Below, in pieces: positions 47,469 through 56,777 of a stretch of 64,000 nt of DNA. Numbering within the stretch: the first letter of the stretch is position 1; every line of letters begins with the position of its first letter. The position numbers and the translations under genes were made by a program. The notes beneath the pieces were generated by a model that had not been told where the DNA came from, made no database searches, and saw only the letters and a list, made by a program, of their open reading frames with translations. Source of the DNA: Helicobacter canadensis MIT 98-5491 (GTDB lineage Bacteria; Campylobacterota; Campylobacteria; Campylobacterales; Helicobacteraceae); assembly GCF_000162575.1 (NCBI RefSeq), contig NZ_CM000776.2, positions 66,950-130,949 of the forward strand, in the 5' to 3' direction.

Positions 47469-48764
47469 ATGAAAATCACAACAAAAAGCCTTTTTCAGAC
47501 ATTTTTGATCGCTATGGTCTTATCTTTTTTATCATCTTCTGTGAGCTTAGCTCAAGAAAAAAAGGGGGAAGAATCGCGTTTAGATTCTTATAACAAACTC
47601 CGAAAAGTGATTGGGACGGTGGAGCAATACTATGTTGATGAATTAACTTTAGAGCAAATTGTTGATAAAGCCATTGATGGCTTATTGTCAAATCTTGATG
47701 CGCATTCTGCGTATTTGAATGAAAAAAAGTTTGAGGAACTTAAGATTCAGACTAATGGAGAATTTGGTGGCATTGGAATTACTATTGCACTTAAAGAGGG
47801 CGCTTTAACAATTATTGCCCCTATTGAAGGGACTCCCGGTGATAAAGCAGGTTTAAAAAGTGGAGATATTATCTTAAAAATTGATAATGAAAGCACTTTG
47901 AATATGAGCATTGATGAGGCAGTCAATCGTATGCGTGGAAAACCCAATACAAAAGTGCAACTTACAATTGTAAGAAAAAATAATCCAAAGCCATTGGTTT
48001 TTGATATTACAAGGGATAATATTAAAGTAGAAAGCGTTTATGTAAGAGGGATTGAGAATACCAATTATGTTTATGTTAGGGTAACTTCTTTTGATAAAAA
48101 TGTAAGCCAAAGAGTGGAAGAGGAGCTTAAGAAGTTTAAAAAAGTTGATGGAATCGTATTGGATTTAAGGAATAATCCTGGAGGGCTTTTAAATCAAGCT
48201 GTGGAATTAAGTGATTTATTCTTAGAAGATGGTGTGATTGTTTCTCAAAAAGGACGCATTGAAGATGAAGATATTGTGTATAGAGCCAATAAAAGAACAC
48301 CTTATCCAAAAGTGCCTTTAGTGGTGTTGGTTAATAATGGAAGCGCAAGTGCTAGTGAAATTGTTGCAGGAGCAATTCAAGACAATAAACGCGGGGTGCT
48401 TGTAGGGGAAACAACTTTTGGAAAAGGGAGTGTGCAGGTGATTTTACCAACAGAAGAAAAAGAAGCTTTGCGTTTAACTATTGCACGCTATTATTTGCCA
48501 AGTGGAAGAACGATTCAAGCAGTGGGTGTAACACCAGATGTTGAAGTAGGGCCAGGAGCTGTCCCAGTGGATAACGATCGTATTAGTATTAAAGAAGCTA
48601 ATTTGCAAAAGCATTTAGAAGGTGAATTGCAAAAAGTTGATGGCAAAGAAAATAAAGCCAAAAAGAAAGAGGATAAAAATACCCTTACGCAAGAGGCGAT
48701 TCTTTCGGATATTCAGTTAAAAAGTGCTATCGATGCTCTTAAAGTTTTTAAAGTAGTTAAATAA
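47469..48764 (+). CDS. Carboxy-terminal processing protease (S41 family)
   Basis: This periplasmic serine protease of 431 residues starts with a signal peptide (about 1-28, ending SLAQ). A PDZ domain lies near residues 95-175 ([34 protein letters not shown]). The Ser/Lys dyad is in [33 protein letters not shown]. It probably trims exported proteins or peptidoglycan hydrolases. purC follows 11 nt downstream. Confidence 0.93.
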   Translation: MKITTKSLFQTFLIAMVLSFLSSSVSLAQEKKGEESRLDSYNKLRKVIGTVEQYYVDELTLEQIVDKAIDGLLSNLDAHSAYLNEKKFEELKIQTNGEFGGIGITIALKEGALTIIAPIEGTPGDKAGLKSGDIILKIDNESTLNMSIDEAVNRMRGKPNTKVQLTIVRKNNPKPLVFDITRDNIKVESVYVRGIENTNYVYVRVTSFDKNVSQRVEEELKKFKKVDGIVLDLRNNPGGLLNQAVELSDLFLEDGVIVSQKGRIEDEDIVYRANKRTPYPKVPLVVLVNNGSASASEIVAGAIQDNKRGVLVGETTFGKGSVQVILPTEEKEALRLTIARYYLPSGRTIQAVGVTPDVEVGPGAVPVDNDRISIKEANLQKHLEGELQKVDGKENKAKKKEDKNTLTQEAILSDIQLKSAIDALKVFKVVK

Positions 48765-48775
48765 AAGGAGAAAAG

Positions 48776-49492
48776 GTGCAAGTAGAACAAAAAGAAATGA
48801 TGTATGAAGGTAAGGGAAAGAAGCTTTATAAAACTAATGATGCTAATTTAGTGATTGCAGAGTTTAAAGATGATTTAACAGCTTTTAATGCCGAAAAAAA
48901 AGGGAGTGAAGAAGGGAAAGGAAGCTTGAATTGCAAGATTTCAACAGAAATTTTTAAATTGCTTCAAAAAAATGGAATCAAAACGCACTATGTGGAAACT
49001 CTAAGTGATAATTTAATGCTTTGTAAAAAAGTGCAGATTATTCCTATTGAAGTGGTAGTAAGAAATATTGCTACAGGATCTTTAAGTAAAAGATTGGGAA
49101 TCAAAGAGGGAGAAAAATTGCCTTTCGTGCTTGTGGAATTTTATTACAAAGATGATGCATTAGGTGATCCACTTATTAATGATGAACACGCTTTGATTTT
49201 AAATTGCGTTAAGAGTGTGGAATCGCTAGAGACTTTGCGAAAAATAGGGCGTGAAGTTAATGAAATTTTGCGTGAGTTTTTTGATTCTAAAAATTTACTT
49301 TTAGTAGATTTTAAACTTGAATTTGGCGTGGATAATGAAGGGAATATCCTATTGGCTGATGAAATTACTCCTGATTCTTGCCGTTTTTGGGATAAAGAAA
49401 CAAAAGAAAAATTAGACAAAGATCGATTTAGGCAAGATTTAGGGAATGTCAAAATGGCATATGAAGAAGTTTTAAAGCGAATCTTATCTTAA
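48776..49492 (+). CDS. purC: SAICAR synthase
   Basis: PurC adds aspartate to CAIR in purine synthesis. The start is a GTG, 7 nt after [36 protein letters not shown] and [35 protein letters not shown] are family blocks, and the 238 residues fit. It heads the purC-purS-purQ run, though ctpA just upstream may share its transcript. Confidence 0.96.
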   Translation: MQVEQKEMMYEGKGKKLYKTNDANLVIAEFKDDLTAFNAEKKGSEEGKGSLNCKISTEIFKLLQKNGIKTHYVETLSDNLMLCKKVQIIPIEVVVRNIATGSLSKRLGIKEGEKLPFVLVEFYYKDDALGDPLINDEHALILNCVKSVESLETLRKIGREVNEILREFFDSKNLLLVDFKLEFGVDNEGNILLADEITPDSCRFWDKETKEKLDKDRFRQDLGNVKMAYEEVLKRILS

Positions 49493-49501
49493 GGTAAAAA
49501 T

Positions 49502-49738
49502 ATGAAAGCAGAAGTGATTGTGTCATTAAAAGAAGGGGTGCTTGATCCTCAAGGCAAGGCGATTTGTCACGCTTTATCTTCATTGGGATATAGCAATGTC
49601 AAAAATGCAAATGTAGGGAAGGTGATTACTTTAGAAATCGAAGGAGAAGACAAAGAAAAGATTCGCAAAGAAATAGAAGCAATGTGTGAATCGCTCCTTG
49701 CAAATGTAGTGATAGAAGACTACAAAATTAAAATATAA
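49502..49738 (+). CDS. purS: FGAM synthase, PurS subunit
   Basis: This 78-residue bridge protein couples PurQ glutaminase to PurL. KAEVIVSLKEGVLDPQGKAICHALSSLGY is the family opening. AAGG lies 7 nt before the ATG. purL is not in the window. Confidence 0.95.
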   Translation: MKAEVIVSLKEGVLDPQGKAICHALSSLGYSNVKNANVGKVITLEIEGEDKEKIRKEIEAMCESLLANVVIEDYKIKI

Positions 49739-49751
49739 ACAAAGAGATCCA

Positions 49752-50411
49752 ATGAGTGTTGCTATCTTACAATTTTTAGGAACAAATTGCGAATATGATA
49801 TGCAGTATGCCTTTTCTTTATTAAAAGTGCCAACGCAAATAGTTTGGCATCAAGAAACTAATTTGCCTAGTGGAACCAAGCTTGTTGTGATACCTGGTGG
49901 ATTTAGTTATGGTGATTATCTGCGAAGTGGTGCAATTGCAAGGTTTGCGCCTATTATGAAAGCCGTGGTGGAGTTTGCCAAAAAAGGTGGCTATGTGCTT
50001 GGAATCTGCAATGGATTTCAGATACTCCTTGAGAGTGGATTATTGCCTGGGGCAATGAAACGCAATGAAAATTTACATTTTGCTTCCAAAGAAGTCTGTT
50101 TAAGGGTTGTGAATAATAACAATACATTCTTGAAGAATTTTAATAAAGAGGATTTATTGCAAGTGCCTATTGCTAATGCTGATGGGAATTATTATATTGA
50201 TGAAGCAGGTTTAAGAATATTGGAGCAAAAAGAACAAATTTTATTAGAATATGTTGGCTATCATAATGGTTCAGTGAGAAATATTGCAGGAATCTGTAAT
50301 GAACAAAAAAATGTTTTTGGACTAATGCCCCACCCAGAACGATGCGTAGAGAAAATTTTGGGTGGAGATGTAGGGCTAAAAATGCTAGAAGGTTTTTTAG
50401 AGATTCTATGA
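49752..50411 (+). CDS. purQ: FGAM synthase, glutaminase subunit PurQ
   Basis: PurQ releases ammonia for formylglycinamidine synthesis. The class I glutaminase triad is seen in GGYVLGICNGFQILLE (Cys) and FGLMPHPERCVE (His, Glu). The 219 residues fit the small PurQ used with PurS. The next gene starts inside its last codons. Confidence 0.95.
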   Translation: MSVAILQFLGTNCEYDMQYAFSLLKVPTQIVWHQETNLPSGTKLVVIPGGFSYGDYLRSGAIARFAPIMKAVVEFAKKGGYVLGICNGFQILLESGLLPGAMKRNENLHFASKEVCLRVVNNNNTFLKNFNKEDLLQVPIANADGNYYIDEAGLRILEQKEQILLEYVGYHNGSVRNIAGICNEQKNVFGLMPHPERCVEKILGGDVGLKMLEGFLEIL

Positions 50412-51700
50412 GATTTTTACTTTTTTTCTTTTGTATTGTTGGGCTTTTTGCACAGGAAACTTCTATGTTTCCACAAGATTCAAACACTTATAATCAACGC
50501 ACGCAAAATCAAAATTCCCCTCAAAATTTTTTGCCTGCTACTCCAGCCCCAATTGAAAAAAATCAAATCCCCTTAGTGCAAGAAAAAGACTTAAAAGATC
50601 CCTTTGAAAAATCACTGCCACAAGAAGATTTAGCCACTTTACAAAATAGCGATTCTAATCAAGCCCCAAATTCTATTCAAGAAAATTATCAAAGTGCCTT
50701 AAAGCCTAAAAATGTTTATTTAAGCTTTGTTAGTCCGCTTCAAAATGTTTTGTATGTTAAGCAAATTATTCCTATTGAAGTGAAGCTTTTAATTTTTGGT
50801 GAATATTCCACAATTACTACAGATTTTATCACTAAAGATTCGAGTGTGAGCGTATTAAATCCGGAGGAAAATTGGATTTTAAATCAAGATTCAAGCTTAA
50901 AGAATACTTTTTATTTTAGGATTGAGCAGGCTAATTTTACGATTCCCAAAATAGAAGTTACAATTCAAACCAGTGAAGGAAAAGTGAGAGAATCCACAGA
51001 ATCCATCACAAGTAGAGCTGTGGCTTTAGAGCGAAAAGGTAATTATTCACAAGTGGTTGCCGATGATCTTAAAATTATTGATACTAAAATTACAAGTTAT
51101 GATTCACAAAGCAATTTAGCAGTTTTTCAGCTACAAAGCACGATGGGAAATTTATTTGACTTTCATTTGGAGACTTATGCACAGCAAGGAATTGAGAGTA
51201 AAAAGGGGGATTATAAAGAATCAGAGATTTTTTATTATGCGGTAGTGCCTAAGAGCTTGGATAAAATTTCCTTTGATTATTTTAATGTGCAAAGTGCCAA
51301 ATATGTGGAATTACAAATTGATAATTTTTCACAAGATGATCGTGTTAGCACACAGAGTGATATTAGACCCAAAAATACTTTGCAGATTTATAAAATCCTA
51401 GCTGCAATTTTCTTGATTATTGTTTTTTTGGGATTATATTTGTATTACCGAAAAAAACTTTTCTTAATTTTAGGGGCTATTGTATTAGTTGTTTTATTGT
51501 ATTTGTTGTCTATTAAAACTTCTGCGACTTTAAAGTCAAATGTGGAAATTAGGATTCAGCCAACTTTTAATTCAACAATTATTTTAACAACACAAAATCC
51601 TATGGAGGTGAAGATTCTTTCAGATAAACACGGCTATTACAAAATATTGCTTGAAGATGATCGTATTGGATGGGTGAGAAAAGATGGTATCCAAAATTAG
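50408..51700 (+). CDS. SH3-domain periplasmic/membrane protein
   Basis: From ATG 50408 the protein has 430 residues. A signal peptide (about 1-16), a low-complexity Gln/Asn/Pro stretch (about 17-100), a beta-rich region with a BatD-like feel (about 105-315), two membrane helices (about 330-347 and 353-373), and a C-terminal SH3-type domain (about 378-430, VEIRIQPTFNSTI...GWVRKDGI) follow in order. The last domain usually binds peptidoglycan. No function is established. It overlaps purQ by 4 nt and plsC by 17 nt. Confidence 0.8.
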   Translation: MRFLLFFFCIVGLFAQETSMFPQDSNTYNQRTQNQNSPQNFLPATPAPIEKNQIPLVQEKDLKDPFEKSLPQEDLATLQNSDSNQAPNSIQENYQSALKPKNVYLSFVSPLQNVLYVKQIIPIEVKLLIFGEYSTITTDFITKDSSVSVLNPEENWILNQDSSLKNTFYFRIEQANFTIPKIEVTIQTSEGKVRESTESITSRAVALERKGNYSQVVADDLKIIDTKITSYDSQSNLAVFQLQSTMGNLFDFHLETYAQQGIESKKGDYKESEIFYYAVVPKSLDKISFDYFNVQSAKYVELQIDNFSQDDRVSTQSDIRPKNTLQIYKILAAIFLIIVFLGLYLYYRKKLFLILGAIVLVVLLYLLSIKTSATLKSNVEIRIQPTFNSTIILTTQNPMEVKILSDKHGYYKILLEDDRIGWVRKDGIQN

Positions 51701-52385
51701 GGCTTTTAGTGCGATAGTTTATATTGCAGTGGTAATACCTTTTTGTATTGCCTTGATGTATTGCTTTCAAAAATCTCACAGGAAAATACGGGCAATAACA
51801 GCTAAAGTTTTTATTCAAATCTTTGGGGTAAAAGCACAAGTATTTGGAGAGATAGATAAGGAAGCAAGGATTTTAGTGATGAATCATCAGAGTTTTATGG
51901 ATGTGATTTATCTAGAAGCGATGCATCCTAATAATTTGTGTTGGATCGCTAAAAAAGAATTGGGAAAACCCTTTTTGTATGGTCATGCCCTAAAAGCTCC
52001 TAAGATGATTTTGATTGATCGAGAAAGTAAAAAAGAAATGGTGCATTTGCTTAAAGAAGCTAAGGATAGATTGCAAAATGGGCGAACTTTATGTATTTTC
52101 CCAGAAGGCACTCGCTCATTAGGGGGTGAGAAACTTTTGCCTTTTAAAAGTGGAGCTAAAGTGCTAACAGAGCATTTTGGGCTTAAAGTGCAACCAGTGG
52201 TTTTTTGTGGAACAAGAAAATGTTTAGATATAGGAGCGATGCACTTTTCTAATGAGGCTTTTATGGTGAAATATTTACCTTCTTTTGTGCCAGAAGGTGA
52301 GGATTGGTTTGTGGAATTAAAAGAAAAAATGCAAAAAGAATATACAAATCTCTATTCACAACTTTTTGCAGTATCAAACTCATAA
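51684..52385 (+). CDS. plsC: 1-acyl-sn-glycerol-3-phosphate acyltransferase
   Basis: PlsC makes phosphatidic acid in the inner membrane. NHQSFMD (the HxxxxD motif as H-Q-S-F-M-D) and FPEGTRSLGG (the glycerophosphate-binding motif) are intact. One N-terminal membrane helix (about 12-30) anchors the 233-residue protein. Confidence 0.93.
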   Translation: MVSKIRAFSAIVYIAVVIPFCIALMYCFQKSHRKIRAITAKVFIQIFGVKAQVFGEIDKEARILVMNHQSFMDVIYLEAMHPNNLCWIAKKELGKPFLYGHALKAPKMILIDRESKKEMVHLLKEAKDRLQNGRTLCIFPEGTRSLGGEKLLPFKSGAKVLTEHFGLKVQPVVFCGTRKCLDIGAMHFSNEAFMVKYLPSFVPEGEDWFVELKEKMQKEYTNLYSQLFAVSNS

Positions 52386-52413
52386 ATCGCCTAAGTAGAG
52401 TGGGCTTTTATGT

Positions 52414-52419
52414 TATAAT
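52414..52419 (+). promoter_or_regulatory. -10 promoter of the RNA helicase gene
   Basis: TATAAT lies 25 nt before the ATG at 52445. Confidence 0.45.
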
Positions 52420-52444
52420 TTATTTTAAAATGGATAAGTAAAAA

Positions 52445-53962
52445 ATGGAAAAAATGAAAAAAATAAGCAGTGGATTTGCCGAATTTGGGCTTAAAAGTAA
52501 AGTTTTAAAAGGGATTGATGAGGCGGGTTTTAAGGAGCCAAGCCCCATTCAAAAAGAAGTTATTCCTGTGATTTTAGATGGACTTGATGTGATTGCACAA
52601 GCACAAACAGGCACAGGAAAGACTGCGGCTTTTGCTTTGCCTTTGATTAATGAATTAAGACACGATGGCAGTATTGAAGTTTTGATTGTTGCACCTACAA
52701 GGGAGCTTGTAATGCAAATTGGGGATGAGGTTTTTAAGCTTGGAAAATATAACAAAGTTCGCACGGTATCACTTTTTGGTGGGCAGCCTATCCGTCGGCA
52801 AATTGAGCTTTTAGAAAAGAAACCTCAAATTGTGATTGCTACTCCTGGGAGATTATTGGATCATTTACGCAATGGACGCTTAAAGGATTTTGATCCAAGA
52901 GTAGTGGTGCTTGATGAATCAGATGAAATGCTAGATATGGGCTTTTTAGATGATATTGAAGAGATTTTTACTTACCTTTCAAGCGATCGCCAAACTTTAC
53001 TTTTTTCAGCAACAATGCCAACTCCTATTAAACATTTAGCTCAAAAAATTTTGCACAATCCAAAACTTATTAAGGTTACTCCAAGCGATACGACTAATCA
53101 AGACATTTCGCAGCGATATTACATTATCAATGAGCAAGAGCGTGAAGATGCGATTGTGCGTTTGATTGATAGTGAGATGCCAAGCAAAGCTATTATTTTT
53201 ACTCGTATGAAAAAAGAAGCAGATTTGCTTTGTGAAAGGCTTGTGAATCGTGGTTACAAGGCGGGAGCTTTGCATGGAGATATGGAGCAAAGAGAGAGAC
53301 AAAAATCGATTAAAGCTTTTAAAGATTCAAGCATTAATGTTTTGGTAGCTACAGATATTGCAGCGCGTGGGCTTGATATTAGTGGAGTAAGCCATGTGTT
53401 TAATTTTCATATTCCACTCAATCCAGAATCATATGTGCATCGCATAGGCAGGACAGGAAGAGCAGGTAAAAAGGGGGTTGCTATTACATTGGCTACTCCT
53501 TTAGAGTTTAAAGAGTTACGCAGAATCAAAGAAAACACAAAGGCAAAAATTGAGCTTTATGAGATTCCAGATTTACAAGACACAATTAATAAAAAAGATT
53601 CTAATCTTTTAGAAAATATTTTGAAGCACGAGATCACCGATGAAGCTTTGAAATTTTATGAACAAATTCGTGCTAATGCAGATATAACACAATTAGTATG
53701 CAAGTTGCTTTCTATGGTGCTAAAAGAAAATAAAATTGTTGGTCCCAATAAAATTGGATTAGACAAAGAAGATTTGAATCGTTTTCAAAAACAACTCCAA
53801 AGTGATGAGAAAAAGCACTCTGAGAAAAAAGGATCGCGTCTTTCCCGAAATTCTTCTAATAAAAGAAACTTTAAAGAAAAGGAAAGTCCAAAGAATCAAG
53901 GCAGAAGAACCTCTGCAAAAAGTAAAAAAAACTCCAAACCAACTCGCTCAAAAAGGAGATAA
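52445..53962 (+). CDS. DEAD-box RNA helicase (DESD variant)
   Basis: The helicase core holds AQTGTGKT (motif I), APTRELVMQ (Ia), VVLDESDEML where the box reads DESD instead of DEAD, FSATMPTP (III), and VHRIGRTGRAGK (VI). After the core (about 1-375) there is a region of about 70 residues and a basic, Ser/Lys/Arg-rich disordered tail typical of RNA-binding helicases. It may remodel ribosomal or mRNA structures. The DESD change leaves the Walker B Asp-Glu intact. AGTAA lies just upstream; the ribosome site is weak. Confidence 0.95.
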   Translation: MEKMKKISSGFAEFGLKSKVLKGIDEAGFKEPSPIQKEVIPVILDGLDVIAQAQTGTGKTAAFALPLINELRHDGSIEVLIVAPTRELVMQIGDEVFKLGKYNKVRTVSLFGGQPIRRQIELLEKKPQIVIATPGRLLDHLRNGRLKDFDPRVVVLDESDEMLDMGFLDDIEEIFTYLSSDRQTLLFSATMPTPIKHLAQKILHNPKLIKVTPSDTTNQDISQRYYIINEQEREDAIVRLIDSEMPSKAIIFTRMKKEADLLCERLVNRGYKAGALHGDMEQRERQKSIKAFKDSSINVLVATDIAARGLDISGVSHVFNFHIPLNPESYVHRIGRTGRAGKKGVAITLATPLEFKELRRIKENTKAKIELYEIPDLQDTINKKDSNLLENILKHEITDEALKFYEQIRANADITQLVCKLLSMVLKENKIVGPNKIGLDKEDLNRFQKQLQSDEKKHSEKKGSRLSRNSSNKRNFKEKESPKNQGRRTSAKSKKNSKPTRSKRR

Positions 53963-53965
53963 ATT

Positions 53966-55087
53966 ATGGAATTTCAACCTTATCCATTTGAAAAACTTAA
54001 TGCCTTGATTAAGGATATTCCACAAAAAGAAGGTAGAATCTTGCTTACTATTGGAGAGCCGCAGTTTAAAACTCCAGAGTTTATTTGTCAAACCCTAAGT
54101 CAAAAGGCTGCCTTGCTAAATAAATATCCAAAAACTAGCGGAGAAGAATCGCTTAAAGAAGCTTTGCTTGGATTTGTGCAAAGGAGGTTTGGGATTGATT
54201 TGCCTTTAGAATCGCTGATACCGACTTTTGGAACTAGAGAAGTGTTGTTTAATTTTCCGCAATTCTATCTTTTTGGTAAAAAAAATAAGGTTATGGCATA
54301 TCCTAATCCTTTTTATCAAATTTATGAGGGTGCTGCAATTGCTTCAAGGGCAAAAGTGATTCATATGAATCTCACAAAAGAAAATGATTTTAAGCCAAAA
54401 TTGAGTGCTAAAGAAATGCAAGAATGTGATTTGGTTATTCTTAATTCACCAAACAATCCAACAGGTAGCACTTTAAGTTTGGAAGAATTAAAAAAGTGGG
54501 TAGAATGGGCTTTAGAATATGATTTTTTACTGCTAAATGATGAATGCTATAGCGAGATTTATGTGGATTCTAAACCTGCTTCAATTTTAGAGGCAAGTTA
54601 TGCAGCAGGAAACTATTCTTTTAAAAATATCTTAGCTTTAAATTCCATTTCTAAGCGTTCTAGTGCTCCAGGGCTTAGAAGTGGCTTTATTGCCGGAGAT
54701 AGTCAAATTTTGAAGCAATATGCACAATATCGCACTTATGTTGGTTGTGCTTCTCCGCTACCTTTGCAAGAAGCCGCTAGAGCTGCGTGGAGTGATGATG
54801 AGCATACTTTATATTCAAGAGAACAATATGCAAAGAATTTGCAACTTGCAAAAGAAATTTTGGGAGTAGAAGTCCCAAATACAACTTTTTATGTATGGCT
54901 TTTTGTGGGTGATGATTTGGAATTTACGCGTAATTTATTGCAAAAAGAAAATATTGCAGTGTTGCCAGGGAGTTTTTTGTCAAGAGAAAATGGTGTAAAT
55001 CCAGGGAGCGGATATGTGAGATTGGCTTTGGTTTATGATCAAGAGATTATTAAAGATGCGCTTTTGAGGATAAAAAAGTGGCTTTAG
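53966..55087 (+). CDS. Aminotransferase class I, probable succinyldiaminopimelate aminotransferase
   Basis: This fold-type I PLP enzyme of 373 residues has the Schiff-base lysine in NSISKRSSAPGLRSGF, and LLLNDECYSEIY and LNSPNNPTGSTLS as cofactor motifs. This clade is often annotated as the DapC step in lysine/peptidoglycan precursor synthesis, and murC next door supports that. AAGGAG lies 8 nt before the ATG. The gene overlaps murC by 10 nt. Confidence 0.9.
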   Translation: MEFQPYPFEKLNALIKDIPQKEGRILLTIGEPQFKTPEFICQTLSQKAALLNKYPKTSGEESLKEALLGFVQRRFGIDLPLESLIPTFGTREVLFNFPQFYLFGKKNKVMAYPNPFYQIYEGAAIASRAKVIHMNLTKENDFKPKLSAKEMQECDLVILNSPNNPTGSTLSLEELKKWVEWALEYDFLLLNDECYSEIYVDSKPASILEASYAAGNYSFKNILALNSISKRSSAPGLRSGFIAGDSQILKQYAQYRTYVGCASPLPLQEAARAAWSDDEHTLYSREQYAKNLQLAKEILGVEVPNTTFYVWLFVGDDLEFTRNLLQKENIAVLPGSFLSRENGVNPGSGYVRLALVYDQEIIKDALLRIKKWL

Positions 55088-56412
55088 AGATTCCAAAATC
55101 TATACATTTTATTGGAATTGGCGGTATTGGAATCTCAGCTTTAGCTAAATTCTTGCACGCACAAGGTGTGAAGGTTAGTGGATCAGATATGTGCGAGGGC
55201 TGTGTAACAAAGGAATTAAAAGCTATGGGGATTCCTATTTGCATTCCACACGCTAAAGAGTCAATTAATTGCCAAGACTTGGTGATTCACTCTGCAATTA
55301 TTAAGCCTGATAATATTGAGGTAATGGAAGCTAAAAAAAAGGGTATTGCAGTGCTTTCACGCAAAGAAGCCTTGAGTTTAATTTTAAAAGATAAGCAGGT
55401 TTATGCGGTTGCTGGAGCACATGGTAAAAGCACTACGACAGCGATTTTGAGTGCGATTTTGCAAGAGAGCAGTGCATTAATTGGGGCAGAGAGTAAGGAG
55501 TTTGGCTCTAACACGCGTGCTTTAAAGACTAATAAGGTGGTGTTTGAAGCTGATGAATCAGATAAAAGCTTTTTAGAGTGCAATCCTTATTGTGCGATTG
55601 TAACAAATGCTGAACCTGAACATATGGAGACTTATGGGCATAATTTGGAAGTGTTTTATCAAGCCTATAGGGATTTTTTGGAGTTAGCAAAATATCGTGT
55701 GATTAATGCTGAAGATGAATTTTTAAAAACACTTCAATGCGAGTGTGTGAGGCTTTATCCTTCAAAAGATATTGAAAATATTGAATATTTCTTAAAAGAT
55801 GGAGAACCAAAAACGCGTTTTAGATTAAAAAATAGTGGCAAAGATTTAGGAGTTTTTGAAGTTTATGGGCTTGGAGAACATATCGCACTTGATGCAGCCC
55901 TAGCAATTTTAGCGGCATTAGAATGTATGGAAGTGGAGCAAATTCGTCAAAATATTCAAAATTTTTGTGGAATCAAAAAGAGATTTGATATTTTAAGTAA
56001 GGGCAAATGCCTAATTGTTGATGATTATGCCCATCATCCAACAGAAATTAAAGCCACTTTAAAATCGCTAAAAAAATATCAAGAATTAACTCAATATCAG
56101 CAGATTTGTGGAATTTGGCAGCCCCATAAATATTCGCGTATATTGGATAATTTAGAGGAATTTGTAGAGTGTTTTAGTGGGATAGATAGGCTAGTAATCC
56201 TGCCAGTTTATGCAGTTGGAGAAGCAAAAAAGGAGATTAACTTTTCTAAGCTTTTTGCCAAATATCAACCTACTTTTGCGGATTTTGTTAAAAGAGAAGG
56301 GGATTCTTTAGTGCTTTATTGTAATGGAGTGGAGATTGATAGGATAGAGAGTGGAATTGCAGTGGGGTTTAATGCAGGGGACTTGACTTATCAGCTTCGA
56401 GGGGGTTTTTAG
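55078..56412 (+). CDS. murC: UDP-N-acetylmuramate--L-alanine ligase
   Basis: MurC attaches L-alanine to UDP-MurNAc in the cytoplasm. The Rossmann start IHFIGIGGIGISALAKFL, the ATP loop AVAGAHGKSTTTA, FEADESDKSFL and VDDYAHHPTEIKATL are all present. The 444 residues fit. The start is GTG at 55078, inside the aminotransferase gene. Confidence 0.97.
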   Translation: MALEIPKSIHFIGIGGIGISALAKFLHAQGVKVSGSDMCEGCVTKELKAMGIPICIPHAKESINCQDLVIHSAIIKPDNIEVMEAKKKGIAVLSRKEALSLILKDKQVYAVAGAHGKSTTTAILSAILQESSALIGAESKEFGSNTRALKTNKVVFEADESDKSFLECNPYCAIVTNAEPEHMETYGHNLEVFYQAYRDFLELAKYRVINAEDEFLKTLQCECVRLYPSKDIENIEYFLKDGEPKTRFRLKNSGKDLGVFEVYGLGEHIALDAALAILAALECMEVEQIRQNIQNFCGIKKRFDILSKGKCLIVDDYAHHPTEIKATLKSLKKYQELTQYQQICGIWQPHKYSRILDNLEEFVECFSGIDRLVILPVYAVGEAKKEINFSKLFAKYQPTFADFVKREGDSLVLYCNGVEIDRIESGIAVGFNAGDLTYQLRGGF

Positions 56413-56777
56413 TGGTGCATTATTGGCTTATTGTTATTGCTGTTGTAGTTATTTTGGTGTTGTTAGTCCAACTTTTAGCGCAATATAAGATTATTAGCAA
56501 AAAAGGTAAAATTTTTGTAGGTATTTTGTTATTGATTCTTGCATTTGGAATCGGTATTTTTACGCTCTTTCAAGAAAAAACTAATGGGGAATTAACAGAA
56601 CTTGCAAAGCTATTTTTACAAGGCAAAAAGCTAGTGTGTGTAGTAGGAACAAAGACTTTGGAGGTTGATAATAATACATTTAATTTCATTAGTGGCACAT
56701 TAACCCTAATGGGAAAAGAAGAAAGTGATCATTTTAGAACCACAATTCCTTTAAAAGCTTGTGAGCTTAAAGAATGA
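56412..56777 (+). CDS. Small two-helix membrane protein
   Basis: This 121-residue protein has two N-terminal membrane segments (about 4-24 and 33-53) and a short, beta-rich tail with two cysteines that probably lies in the periplasm. It starts at GTG overlapping the murC stop by one base and overlaps mutS2 by 4 nt, so it belongs to the same operon. No family recognised. Confidence 0.75.
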   Translation: MVHYWLIVIAVVVILVLLVQLLAQYKIISKKGKIFVGILLLILAFGIGIFTLFQEKTNGELTELAKLFLQGKKLVCVVGTKTLEVDNNTFNFISGTLTLMGKEESDHFRTTIPLKACELKE

